Shown one piece after another: positions 18,171 through 26,970 of a stretch of 64,000 nt of DNA. The position numbers and the translations under genes were made by a program. Origin of the DNA: an uncultured Pelagibacteraceae bacterium. GTDB lineage: Bacteria > Pseudomonadota > Alphaproteobacteria > Pelagibacterales > Pelagibacteraceae. How positions within the stretch are numbered: the stretch's first letter is position 1; each line of letters opens with the position of its first letter. The stretch is from NCBI GenBank assembly GCA_902592265.1, contig CACJDV010000001.1, positions 184,729-248,728 of the forward strand. Direction: 5' to 3'. The notes below the pieces were generated by a model, which did not search any database, had not been told where the DNA came from, and was given only the letters and a program-made list of their open reading frames with translations.

Positions 18171-18861
18171 ATCTATCTTTATCTAAATATCTACATTCAA
18201 TTATTTTTAAATTGTCACTAAGTTTGATTATTAACGGATTACCTGTTGGGATCTCTAGATTAGTAATTTGATCATTATCTAAATTGAATAAATATTTACA
18301 TAGAGATCTTATAGAATTTCCATGAGCTGAAATTAGAATATTTTTATTGTGCAGTTTAGGTTGTATCTCTTTTTTGAAATATCCGAGAACTCTATTGTAT
18401 GTATCTTTTAAAGATTCTGTATCAGGAATGAACTCATTTGGTATATTTTTGTAAGTTTCAATATTTAGGGGGTGATAAGAGCTTTCTCTACTTAATTTTC
18501 CAGGCCTTATATCCCAAGATCTTCGAAACTCGAAAACTTTATCTTCACCAATTTTTTTCGCAGTCTCAATTTTATTTAATCCTGTAAGCTCACCATAATG
18601 TCTTTCATTGAGTTGCCATGCTTTTATAAAATCTTTTTTTGAGTCTAATATTTTTTGTATTATCTTAAGAGTATTGTTTGCTCTCAATTGAAATGAAGAA
18701 TAATAAAAATCTAAATTGATATTTTGATTTTTGATAAGCAAGCCAGCTTTCTCCGCTTCTATCTTACCTTCATCAGTTAAATCAACATCAACCCAGCCAG
18801 TGAATCTATTTTCAAGATTCCATATACTCTGACCATGTCTAACTAATACTAAAAAACTCAT
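18148..18861 (-). CDS. gpmA: 2,3-bisphosphoglycerate-dependent phosphoglycerate mutase
   Basis: 237 residues. LVLVRHGQSIWNLENRFTGW at the N-terminus carries the phospho-histidine (His9) and the family-specific tryptophans; LNERHYGELTGLN (about 81-93) has the catalytic Glu/Tyr; ISAHGNSIRSL (about 180) carries the second His; GNPLIIKL near the end is typical of dPGM. It interconverts 3- and 2-phosphoglycerate in glycolysis/gluconeogenesis. Stand-alone minus-strand gene, overlapping murU at the tail and 43 bases from the divergent VanZ-like gene. Confidence 0.94.
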   Translation of the reverse strand: MSFLVLVRHGQSIWNLENRFTGWVDVDLTDEGKIEAEKAGLLIKNQNINLDFYYSSFQLRANNTLKIIQKILDSKKDFIKAWQLNERHYGELTGLNKIETAKKIGEDKVFEFRRSWDIRPGKLSRESSYHPLNIETYKNIPNEFIPDTESLKDTYNRVLGYFKKEIQPKLHNKNILISAHGNSIRSLCKYLFNLDNDQITNLEIPTGNPLIIKLSDNLKIIECRYLDKDRSKNLLVF

Positions 18862-18904
18862 CTTGTCATATTCAAAAATTATTTATAAAAAATCATTTAA
18901 CTAA

Positions 18905-19300
18905 ATGTCAAAATTTTTTTCTACTTATAAAGTAATATTTTATACAATAAATATCTCTTTAATTATTCTATATTTATATCCAGGAAGTTTATTAGGTCAG
19001 ATAATTTACGACAATAAAAGTTTACAACCTCAGATAACACCTGATTTTGTGATATCATCAAATCATTTCTATGTATTCATATTTATTTCAATCATTGGTT
19101 TTTTAACTTTTTCAAATTCTAAAAAAAATATCTTTTTAATTATATATTTAATTTTTCTATCTATTACACTTGAAATTTTTCACCTTGCTATACCTGAAAG
19201 AAGTTTTCAATGGTCTGATTTATTTGGAAATTTGTTAGGTGTTATTGTTGTAATTCTTCTTAATAATTTTATAAATAAATATGGAAGATTTAAAAAATAA
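18905..19300 (+). CDS. VanZ-like membrane protein
   Basis: 131 residues with four predicted membrane helices (about 8-27, 52-68, 74-92, 104-122). The loop with SITLEIFHLAIPERSFQWSDLFGNLLGV (Glu, Arg, Asp, N-x-x-G) matches the VanZ-like family pattern, in which a conserved Glu precedes a short R-x-x-x-x-x-D-x-x-x-N-x-x-G block. Molecular role of the family in non-resistant bacteria is unknown; there is no vancomycin gene cluster. The end overlaps the next gene by 20 bases, suggesting co-expression with the SLT-like lipoprotein. Confidence 0.7.
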   Translation: MSKFFSTYKVIFYTINISLIILYLYPGSLLGQIIYDNKSLQPQITPDFVISSNHFYVFIFISIIGFLTFSNSKKNIFLIIYLIFLSITLEIFHLAIPERSFQWSDLFGNLLGVIVVILLNNFINKYGRFKK

Positions 19301-19880
19301 ATTTTTAATCTTTATTTATTTTTTCATAATTGGATGTTCATCAATTCCTTCTAATACTTCTAACAGTTGCTCAATTTTTAGTGAGCGATACTTATGGTAT
19401 AAACATACCAAAAAAGTTGAGCAGAAATGGGGTACACCTATTTATATTCAATTAGCAATAATTAAAATGGAGTCAGATTTTGATTGGCTTGCTAAACCAG
19501 CGAGACAAAAAATTTTTAAAGTTATACCTTACAAGCGACCCTCTAGCTCTTTTGGTTATTCGCAAGCAGTTAAGGGGACTTGGGAGCAATATAAGAAAGA
19601 AACTGGCAATAAATTAGCTACAAGAGTAAGATTTAAAGACAGTGTTGACTTTATAGGATGGTATACAAATAAATCAGAAAGTATTTTAAAAATATCAAAG
19701 AAAGATGCTTTCAAACAGTATCTTGCATATCATGAAGGATGGGGAAATTATAAAAATTATAAAAAAAATAAAAAAGTAATTGGACTAGCTAAAAAAGTTG
19801 AGAGACAATCTAATAAATATAGAAATCAATTATTGAAATGTAAAAGTAATTTAAATAGAAAAAAATATATTATTTTTTAG
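19281..19880 (+). CDS. Lipoprotein with lytic-transglycosylase (SLT)-like domain
   Basis: 199 residues. Signal peptide with a lipobox-like IIGCSS (Cys at about 19), so an envelope lipoprotein. WGTPIYIQLAIIKMESDFDW (about 51-70) has the helix and Glu expected for the SLT catalytic acid, followed by SSSFGYSQAVKGTWEQY (about 90-106), which resembles the GxxQ/W block of SLT domains, and LAYHEGWGNYKNY (about 153-165). It would cut peptidoglycan glycan strands and release 1,6-anhydro products. C-terminal tail is Lys/Arg rich. It meets the RND pump gene tail to tail with an 11-base overlap. Family membership is moderately sure; activity is inferred. Confidence 0.68.
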   Translation: MEDLKNKFLIFIYFFIIGCSSIPSNTSNSCSIFSERYLWYKHTKKVEQKWGTPIYIQLAIIKMESDFDWLAKPARQKIFKVIPYKRPSSSFGYSQAVKGTWEQYKKETGNKLATRVRFKDSVDFIGWYTNKSESILKISKKDAFKQYLAYHEGWGNYKNYKKNKKVIGLAKKVERQSNKYRNQLLKCKSNLNRKKYIIF

Positions 19881-22800
19881 ATAATTCTTTTTTTAGTTCT
19901 AAGTCAACTATATCAATTCTTTTAGTATTTTTTGCTAATGCGAGATACATTGAAGGAGTGACATATAAAGTAAAGAAAGTAGAAATGATCATTCCTCCTA
20001 ATATTGTAGAACCAACTGCTAATCTTGAACCCTCTCCTGCACCAGGGCCGAAATTTCCAATCACTAAAGGCATCATTGCGATCATCGTACTCAGTGATGT
20101 CATTACAATTGGTCTAAACCTTACAGCGCAAGCTTCTTTAACAGCTAGTTCAATAGATTTTCCTTTAGCTCTAATTTGATTTGCGTAATCTACAATTAAA
20201 ATACTATTCTTAGTTGAGATACCTATTAGTATTATTAATGCAATTTGAGAAAAAATGTTTACTGAACTATTTAGAAATAAGATAAATACCAATCCTCCAA
20301 AAATAGCCAAAGGTACTGTCAAGATAATCACGAATGGATGAATAAAAGAGTTAAATGTTGCAGCCATAACCAAATAAGCAGTCAGTAGAGCTAAAGCAAA
20401 AATTATAAATAATTCATTACTTGTTTCTTTAATTTCCTCTGATTTTCCTTTCCAAGTTATTTGGTTTTCTGGTGCTAAATCAACCATCACATTTTCGAAG
20501 TATTTAATCGCTTCAGTTAGTGTATACCCCTCACTAATATTTGCAGAAATTGTTACAGCTCGTTGTCTATTATATCTAGCAAGTTCTTTTGCTGAACCTT
20601 CTTCCTTAAAACTAACAAGATTTGCTAAAGATATTAATTTTCCATTAGTTTCAGAGCGAACAAATATTTTCGAAACACCCTCTTTATTTCGTCGATCAGA
20701 TAAATATTGTTGAACAATTATTGGATATTCTTTGCCTTGTTTATTAAAGGTTGTTATTTTTTTACCCCCGTAAAGTGTTTCAAGTGTTTCACCAATTGAT
20801 TTAGTTGAGACACCTAGATCTTTGGCTTTATTTTTATTTATTATTAATTTTACCTCTGGTTTGTTTCGATTGTAATCAGACTCAATTCTTGAGAGATTTT
20901 TATTAGATCTGAGTGTTTGTATAACTTTTTTTTGTATCGCCTCAAGTTCCTCATAAGTATTTCCATAAATAACCATTTGAACTGGTTTGTTGTAATTTGA
21001 TACTCTTATGGATTGAGGAGATATAGGAAAAGCTAGGGCTTGGGGTAAAGTTACTATTTTCCCAATTGCTTCTCTTAGAACAACTTGCTGACCCTTTTCT
21101 CGATTTTTCCAATCATCAAGTAGAGCGATTATTATAAAACTATTATATGAATTAGCTGAATTTCCAAATCCTGGAACACGCATTATAAATCTTGAATATG
21201 GGCTATCCTTAGCTTGTAACAAAGGAATAAGTCTTGCCTCTACTTTTTGTGCTTGTTCTTGAGTATATTCAAAAGAACTTCCCTCATCTGTTGAACCAAT
21301 AATTAAATATGCCCCACGGTCTTCCATCGGCAAAAGTTCTTTTTTTGAAAAACTAAATAAGATTACTGAGGCAATGATTATAAACACAATAAAAAAACTT
21401 ACACTTTTAGTTTTATTAATAACATTAATTAAAGTTTCCTCATAAAATTGGGCAAAGTTAGAGAAAACTTTTTCAAATTTTTGAATAAAAAATTTCTTTG
21501 ATTTTTCTTTGTATAAAAATTTACTTGCAAGCATTGGTGATAATGTTAATGCAACAAAAGAAGAAACCACAATTGAAAAAGATAATGCAATCGCTGTTTC
21601 TCTAAATAATGTTCCAGAAATTCCCTCAATAAATATTAACGGTAAGAAAACTGCTACTAAAATTAGTGTTGTAGCAACGATAGCAAAAGAAATTTGTTTA
21701 GAGCCTTTATAAGCTGCAACAAGTGGGGTCTCACCATTCTCTATTCTTCTGTATATTGCATCTGTCATGATTACTGAGTCGTCTGTGATTATTCCAATTG
21801 CTAAAATAAAGCTTAAAAGTACAAAAATATTAATAGAAAGACCAAATATGTATAAGCCTAGAAAGGACGCTATTAAACTCACGGGTAGTGCAATAGCAGG
21901 TACGATGACTGCCTTTAAATTCCCTAAAAATAAATAAATTATCAAAACTACTAAGATAAACGCAATGACCAAAGTTTTATATACTTCTTCAATTGCGGCC
22001 TCAACATAGTTAGCTCTATTAAATGAAACTCTTAAATCTAATTCTTCTGGTAAAGATTTTTTTACTTCAACAATTTTTTTTTTGATATTATTTGAAAGTT
22101 CTACTGTTGAAGCACCACTTCTTGCATAGATTCCTATTCCTACAGTTTTCAAATTTATTTGATCTTTAGTTTGAGCTTTAAATAGGGTTTTCTCTGATAC
22201 TGGGCCGAATTCAATGTTTGCTACATCTGATAACAGAATTACACGATTACTAGTTTTTTTGATGGGTATTTGCTTTATAGTGTCAATATCGTTGTATGAT
22301 TTATCTAGATTAAGGGTTAAATCGATATTGTCTGCTTCCAAAGTTCCTGCAGGTAAACTTATATTTTCTCCACGAATTGCTAACTCAACTTCCTTAATGG
22401 TTAAATCATTGGCTGCAAGTTTGATAGGATCAATCCAAACTCTAATACTTAATTCTCTTAATCCACCAACCCTTATTCTTCCAACATTTTTTACACTTGA
22501 AAATTGGTCTACAAGGTATCTTTCTGCGTAATCTCCTAATTCAAGGTCGCTCCATGAGGATGAGGATAATGATAGCCACATAGTTGTTGTAAACCCCGCA
22601 GCTCGTTTAAGTATTTGTGGTGGATCTGACTCGGTTGGCAAGTTATCCACAACTCTTGCAACTCTTTCTCTGATATCATTAGCAGCATTATCTAGATCAA
22701 TACTTGTATCAAACTCAACATTAATTGTACTTCTTCCATTTTCAGATTTCGAATCTATATTTTTTATCCCTTCAGCCCCACCAATAACATCCTCAACAAC

Positions 22801-22998
22801 CTGTGTTACTTCTTGATCTACTATCGAAGCTGATGCAGATTTGTAGTCTACTTGAACTTGAACAACGGGTGGCTGAATTCCATTGGGCAATTCTCTAACA
22901 GGCAACTTCCAAAACACAAATAAACCAAATATGATCAGTATCAGGGACATCACCCAAGATACTGTTGGTCTTTTGATACTTAATTCAGTAATAAACAT
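19870..22998 (-). CDS. RND efflux pump inner-membrane transporter (HAE1/AcrB type)
   Basis: 1042 residues, the usual length. N-terminal helix in SIKRPTVSWVMSLILIIFG, two large periplasmic loops and two sets of six helices. TM4 carries GIITDDSVIMTDAI with the paired Asp residues of the proton relay, and TM10-11 regions read ALLTAYLVMAATFNSF and IGISTKNSILIVDY. ALSFSIVVSSFVALTLSPML is the classic RND segment. It expels hydrophobic or toxic compounds using the proton gradient. The preceding gene is the adaptor (start/stop overlap of one base). No outer-membrane channel gene is close. Substrates cannot be read from sequence. Confidence 0.93.
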   Translation of the reverse strand: MFITELSIKRPTVSWVMSLILIIFGLFVFWKLPVRELPNGIQPPVVQVQVDYKSASASIVDQEVTQVVEDVIGGAEGIKNIDSKSENGRSTINVEFDTSIDLDNAANDIRERVARVVDNLPTESDPPQILKRAAGFTTTMWLSLSSSSWSDLELGDYAERYLVDQFSSVKNVGRIRVGGLRELSIRVWIDPIKLAANDLTIKEVELAIRGENISLPAGTLEADNIDLTLNLDKSYNDIDTIKQIPIKKTSNRVILLSDVANIEFGPVSEKTLFKAQTKDQINLKTVGIGIYARSGASTVELSNNIKKKIVEVKKSLPEELDLRVSFNRANYVEAAIEEVYKTLVIAFILVVLIIYLFLGNLKAVIVPAIALPVSLIASFLGLYIFGLSINIFVLLSFILAIGIITDDSVIMTDAIYRRIENGETPLVAAYKGSKQISFAIVATTLILVAVFLPLIFIEGISGTLFRETAIALSFSIVVSSFVALTLSPMLASKFLYKEKSKKFFIQKFEKVFSNFAQFYEETLINVINKTKSVSFFIVFIIIASVILFSFSKKELLPMEDRGAYLIIGSTDEGSSFEYTQEQAQKVEARLIPLLQAKDSPYSRFIMRVPGFGNSANSYNSFIIIALLDDWKNREKGQQVVLREAIGKIVTLPQALAFPISPQSIRVSNYNKPVQMVIYGNTYEELEAIQKKVIQTLRSNKNLSRIESDYNRNKPEVKLIINKNKAKDLGVSTKSIGETLETLYGGKKITTFNKQGKEYPIIVQQYLSDRRNKEGVSKIFVRSETNGKLISLANLVSFKEEGSAKELARYNRQRAVTISANISEGYTLTEAIKYFENVMVDLAPENQITWKGKSEEIKETSNELFIIFALALLTAYLVMAATFNSFIHPFVIILTVPLAIFGGLVFILFLNSSVNIFSQIALIILIGISTKNSILIVDYANQIRAKGKSIELAVKEACAVRFRPIVMTSLSTMIAMMPLVIGNFGPGAGEGSRLAVGSTILGGMIISTFFTLYVTPSMYLALAKNTKRIDIVDLELKKELSKK

Positions 22999-23867
22999 TA
23001 TTTATTTATAGGTTTTATTTTTCCCCGAGGTCTTACCTTTTTTAAACCCTCAGCTACAATAATATCACCCACATTTAAGCCAGAAATTATTTCAATGTTG
23101 CTATTGCCTCTAAGGCCAGTTTTTACCTCAGTCTTATTGGCAATATTCCCAGCATTAATTTTGTAAACATATGATTTATCACCTTCTATCATCACACTTG
23201 TATCAGGTACACTTAAGGAATTTCTCAAATCAAATTTAACTCTTACCTCTAAAAGTGAACCTGAAATTAATTCTAAATTTTCATTTTTTACTTTTATTCT
23301 CGACAATAAACTTCTTGTGTCTGCATTAATTCTACTTGAAACAAAATCTATTTCACCTGAAAAAGTTTTATCTTTAAAACTAGATAATTTAACTTCCACT
23401 GGAAGACCTTTTTTAATGGACGTAGAGTAACTTTCTGGAATTTTTATATCTGAATAAATTGTCGAATTATCATCAAGTGTAATAATAAATATGTTATTTG
23501 AAACAAGAATATCTTCTGTTAAACCTGTATAACCAAGTACTCCACTAAATGGTGCTACTATATCTCCACTTTTTAATTTAATTAAAATTTCTCCTTTTTT
23601 TACAAAATTCTTTAATTTCAAATCTTCAAAAAGATCATCTTTTTTAATTTTAAAAGTTTTTGATTTTTTGGAAATTGCCGTACCATAAGTCTCTATTTGC
23701 TCAGAGAATTCTGTTTCAATAACCTCAGTTACAATTATTCCAGGTGGTGGTATCTTACTAAATTTCTTTTTAAAATGACTACCAATCATCGATCTTCCAA
23801 CAATTACAATTGTAATTATTAAAAAAAATATAGATATTATTGAAATAGTTTTCGTAGATCTTTTCAT
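22998..23867 (-). CDS. RND efflux periplasmic adaptor, short form without hairpin
   Basis: 289 residues, shorter than typical adaptors (about 360-420). One N-terminal membrane anchor (about 7-25). The lipoyl-domain halves appear as VKKGEILIKLKSGD and IVAPFSGVLGYTG (about 88-113), joined directly: the long alpha-helical hairpin that normally sits between them is missing. A beta-barrel domain follows (KGLPVEVKLSSF, SGEIDFVSSRINADTRSLL) and a membrane-proximal domain ending GDIIVAEGLKKVRPRGKI. It should bind the RND transporter encoded next, but how it reaches an outer-membrane channel without a hairpin is unclear. 7 bases after the sulfurtransferase gene. Confidence 0.85.
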   Translation of the reverse strand: MKRSTKTISIISIFFLIITIVIVGRSMIGSHFKKKFSKIPPPGIIVTEVIETEFSEQIETYGTAISKKSKTFKIKKDDLFEDLKLKNFVKKGEILIKLKSGDIVAPFSGVLGYTGLTEDILVSNNIFIITLDDNSTIYSDIKIPESYSTSIKKGLPVEVKLSSFKDKTFSGEIDFVSSRINADTRSLLSRIKVKNENLELISGSLLEVRVKFDLRNSLSVPDTSVMIEGDKSYVYKINAGNIANKTEVKTGLRGNSNIEIISGLNVGDIIVAEGLKKVRPRGKIKPINK

Positions 23868-23874
23868 ATAGAAT

Positions 23875-24690
23875 TTAAATTAATCCGTATTCAGCCCAAG
23901 AGCCATCGTATATACAAGGAAGATATTTATCATTAATTAAAGAATAAGCTAGTGCCAAAACACACGCTGTAACACCAGAACCACATGAAAAAACAATATT
24001 TTCTTGTTCTAAATTTTCTAAACACGTCTTAAAAATTTTTTGAAGTTCATTTTTATTTTTAAAAGTTTTATCATCATTCAGGCATTTGTTGAACGGTATA
24101 CAAAATGAGTTTTTAATACACCCACTTCTAAGTCCTTTTCTAGGTTCGGGGACTCTACCTTCAAATCTTTCTCTGCTTCTAGCATCAATCAATGTAAATG
24201 TTTTTTCCTCTATATTTTGATTGATTGCTTTTTTATTTTTAACAAGATCTTTTCTCTCGTTGCTTTTATAGTTTGATTTATCTATATTTGAAATTTGATC
24301 AGTAACTTTCTTTTCCTCTTTAAGCCATTTTCCTAAACCACCATTTAAAACTTTTATTAATTTTGGATCATGTCCATAATAAATAAAATTGAACCAACCA
24401 CGACATGAGCTTACTACATCAGAATTATCATAAATGACTATTTCATCATTTTTTTTTATTCCCATATTTGAGATAATTATTTCCCAATTCGTTTGATCAA
24501 TTAACATATGTGGTAAAGAAGTATCTTTTCTTGAATTTTTATCTAAATCAAAAAAAATTGAATTTGGGATGTGAAGGGATTTATATTCTTCAAACCCATC
24601 TCTCTTTGTTTGTGGCATATGCCAAGAGCAGTCAACAATTTTAACTCTATTGAGGTTTTTTTCTAACCAATCTGTTTCAACTAAAGACAT
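23875..24690 (-). CDS. sseA: Sulfurtransferase (thiosulfate/3-mercaptopyruvate type)
   Basis: 271 residues with two rhodanese domains. N-terminal inactive domain has WLEKNLNRVKIVDCSWHMP and IPNSIFFDLDKNS; the C-terminal domain (about 150-271) has LIDARSRERFEGRVPEPR and the active-site loop FSCGSGVTACVLAL. CGSGVTA is typical of 3-mercaptopyruvate sulfurtransferases, so transfer of sulfur from mercaptopyruvate to cyanide or thiols is the best guess. It follows msrA with one base between, in a unit msrA-sseA-adaptor-pump. Confidence 0.88.
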   Translation of the reverse strand: MSLVETDWLEKNLNRVKIVDCSWHMPQTKRDGFEEYKSLHIPNSIFFDLDKNSRKDTSLPHMLIDQTNWEIIISNMGIKKNDEIVIYDNSDVVSSCRGWFNFIYYGHDPKLIKVLNGGLGKWLKEEKKVTDQISNIDKSNYKSNERKDLVKNKKAINQNIEEKTFTLIDARSRERFEGRVPEPRKGLRSGCIKNSFCIPFNKCLNDDKTFKNKNELQKIFKTCLENLEQENIVFSCGSGVTACVLALAYSLINDKYLPCIYDGSWAEYGLI

Positions 24691-24691
24691 A

Positions 24692-25135
24692 TTATCTCTT
24701 CTCTAAATATTTTTGATGATATTCCTCAGCTGGACAATAATTTTTGAGTAATGATATTTTTGTAACAACCTTTCCAGATAATCGTTCATTTATTTCATTT
24801 AATACTTTCTCCGCAATCATTTTTTGATTATCATTTAGATAAAATATTTCACTTCTATATTGAGTTCCAAAATCTGGCCCTTGAGAATTTAAAGTAGTAG
24901 GATCATGAATTTGAAAAAATATTTTTAAAATTTTTTCGTATGTTATAGTTTTTTCATCATAATCTAGCTTTACCACTTCGGCATGATTTGTATTGCCAGT
25001 ACAAACTTCCTTGTATGTTGTGACAGAGCTATTACCTCCACAGTAGCCAACTTCAGTTTTGATTATCCCATCTATTTTACTGAATTTAATTTCGGGCCCC
25101 CAAAAACATCCAAGTGCTAAAACAGCTATTTCCAT
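24692..25135 (-). CDS. msrA: Peptide methionine-S-sulfoxide reductase
   Basis: 147 residues, at the short end for MsrA. The catalytic GCFWGPE is at about 9-15 and EVGYCGGNSSVTTYKEVCTG, NHAEVVKLDYD and DPTTLNSQGPDFGTQYRSEIF follow in the order expected for the family. The C-terminus CPAEEYHQKYL ends the fold. It repairs oxidised methionine. First gene of the minus-strand unit leading to the RND pump; 35 bases separate it from the divergent EamA gene, so both promoters share a very small space. Confidence 0.94.
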   Translation of the reverse strand: MEIAVLALGCFWGPEIKFSKIDGIIKTEVGYCGGNSSVTTYKEVCTGNTNHAEVVKLDYDEKTITYEKILKIFFQIHDPTTLNSQGPDFGTQYRSEIFYLNDNQKMIAEKVLNEINERLSGKVVTKISLLKNYCPAEEYHQKYLEKR

Positions 25136-25170
25136 TGATTAAGATTTAATTTAATCTACAAATTATTCAT

Positions 25171-26055
25171 ATGCTTAGTAAAAATCAATTGGGATTTTTG
25201 TACATGTTTATGTCCATTTGTGCATTCTCATTAATGGATTTAATTGTAAAGTGGTCTGTTGATTATCCGATTGGTCAGGTTTTGTTTTTTAGAGGCTTTT
25301 TTGGAATAATCTTTTATTTTTTTATAATCCCAAAAGAAAGATTTCATGATTTTTATAAAACCCATCGACCGGGATTACACGCTTTAAGGTGTGGCTCAGG
25401 ATTAATAGCTTTGATTGCAATATTTATAGCTTTAAGACAGCTACCATTAGCAACTGTTGTGAGTATATCTTTTGCTGCTCCAATATTTACAACCATACTA
25501 TCAATTTTCTTATTAAATGAAAAAGTCGGAATTTTTAGGTGGTTGGCAGTTATTATTGGCTTTGTTGGAATTCTCATAATTACAGAGCCAGGAATTACTG
25601 AATTAAATATTTATTATATTTTTCCAATTATATTTTGTTTAGGTCTCTCTTATGTAGCAATAACAATAAGACAATTGTCAACTACAGAACCGGTATGGTT
25701 AATTTCTTTTTATTTTTCTTTAGCTATTACATTATTAAGTTTTTTAACTATTCCACATGGTTGGATTATGCCTAATTTGAAGCACTTTATACTATTGTCT
25801 TTGATTGGTATTTTTGGGGGTGTTGCAAACTTGTGGCTAAGTCAATCATATAAATTCTCAGAAGTTTCTTTAGTAACGCCTCTCAAATATTTGGCTTTGG
25901 TTTTTGCTATTATATTTGGATATTTCATTTGGGGTGAGATACCCACATTCAAAACATTAATAGGAGCTCTATTGGTAATTGTTTCAACGCTTATAATTTT
26001 TAGAAGAGAGATTTATAAGAAAAAAATTATTACATCCAGACCGATTAATGACTGA
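25171..26055 (+). CDS. EamA/DMT-family transporter
   Basis: 294 residues with ten predicted helices arranged as two EamA repeats (about 10-140 and 148-280). Typical segments: AFSLMDLIVKW in helix 1, GLIALIAIFIALRQLPLATVVSI, FAAPIFTTILSIFLLNEKVGI (about 110) and, in the second repeat, FGYFIWGEIPTFKTLIGALLVIV. Drug/metabolite superfamily members of this size usually export amino acids, nucleosides or similar metabolites. Substrate unknown. The last 8 bases overlap alkA. Confidence 0.87.
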   Translation: MLSKNQLGFLYMFMSICAFSLMDLIVKWSVDYPIGQVLFFRGFFGIIFYFFIIPKERFHDFYKTHRPGLHALRCGSGLIALIAIFIALRQLPLATVVSISFAAPIFTTILSIFLLNEKVGIFRWLAVIIGFVGILIITEPGITELNIYYIFPIIFCLGLSYVAITIRQLSTTEPVWLISFYFSLAITLLSFLTIPHGWIMPNLKHFILLSLIGIFGGVANLWLSQSYKFSEVSLVTPLKYLALVFAIIFGYFIWGEIPTFKTLIGALLVIVSTLIIFRREIYKKKIITSRPIND

Positions 26056-26683
26056 AGTACCCAAATATTGGAATAAGGCAAAAAAATATTTATCTAAAAG
26101 AGATGATATTCTATCTAATTTAATTAAAAGTTATGAAAGTCCCTCAGAAACTATTTTAACTTCGAGGCGAGATATTTTTTTTTCTTTATGCAAAAGTATA
26201 ATTGGACAACAAATAAGTGTTGCAGCAGCTAATTCTGTTTTTTTAAAATTTAAAAAGAAATGTAAAAATAGAATTAATGCAAAAACTGTATCTAATTTGA
26301 CTTTCGCTCAATTAAAAAGTTGTGGATTAAGCAGACAGAAAGTCTTAGGAATAAAAAGTTTAGCAAAGCAGACAATTGAAAAAACTTTCAATCCGAAATT
26401 AATTGATAAGATGTCTGATGAGGAAGCTATAAACTATTTATCACAATTAAGACAAATAGGCAGATGGTCAGCTGAAATGATTTTAATATTCACGTATAAT
26501 AGGTCAAATATTTGGCCAATTCAGGATATTGGCCTTTTGAGAGCTATTTCAAAAAATTATAAAAAAAAATATTTACCACCCGAAAAATTCGTATCATTAT
26601 TAAAAAAAAGATTTAGTCCATACTGTTCAGTTGCTACGTGGTACTTATGGAGAAGTATAGATCCTGAGCCTATTCAGTACTAA
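26048..26683 (+). CDS. alkA: DNA-3-methyladenine glycosylase (AlkA-type, HhH-GPD)
   Basis: 211 residues. The fold has SIIGQQISVAAANSVFLKF (about 54), a helix-hairpin-helix in YLSQLRQIGRWSAEMILIF (about 135-153), and the catalytic Asp in WPIQDIGLLRAI (about 161-172). SPYCSVATWYLWRS near the end is typical of AlkA II. It removes alkylated bases to start base-excision repair. It overlaps the EamA gene (8 bases) and converges on DUF1330 with a 14-base overlap. Lacks the N-terminal Ada-like domain of some AlkA fusions. Confidence 0.88.
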   Translation: MTEVPKYWNKAKKYLSKRDDILSNLIKSYESPSETILTSRRDIFFSLCKSIIGQQISVAAANSVFLKFKKKCKNRINAKTVSNLTFAQLKSCGLSRQKVLGIKSLAKQTIEKTFNPKLIDKMSDEEAINYLSQLRQIGRWSAEMILIFTYNRSNIWPIQDIGLLRAISKNYKKKYLPPEKFVSLLKKRFSPYCSVATWYLWRSIDPEPIQY

Positions 26684-26969
26684 ATCCCTCAACCACTTGC
26701 ATATGCCTTTTTGTAGTTTTTTTTGCTACTGCCCAGCTATCTTGATATTCTTTTGAGGAGTGACATTCTAATGCTTTGGCATAACTTGGAAATTCCCACA
26801 CAACAGTCCTACTGAAATCATCTCCATTAAAAGTTTCATGCTTACCACCTCGTACAAGAGGAACACCACCATAACTTTTAATTATTGGTGTTGCTAATTC
26901 TGAATATTTTTCAATATTTTTTTGGTTATCAATTTTAAAATATAAACTTACCCAATAACCTTTTTTCAT
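26670..26969 (-). CDS. DUF1330 family protein
   Basis: 99 residues from the ATG at 26969; a TTG at 26978 would add three. The sequence starts GYWVSLYFKID and contains YSELATPIIKSYGGVPLVRGG and VVWEFPSYAKALECHSSKEYQ, which is the DUF1330 pattern (a ferredoxin-like dimeric alpha/beta-barrel related to ABM/EthD-type folds). No activity is known for the family. Its start is one base after the stop of the GT17 gene, so they are likely co-transcribed. Confidence 0.83.
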   Translation of the reverse strand: MKKGYWVSLYFKIDNQKNIEKYSELATPIIKSYGGVPLVRGGKHETFNGDDFSRTVVWEFPSYAKALECHSSKEYQDSWAVAKKTTKRHMQVVEGFSTE

Positions 26970-26970
26970 A

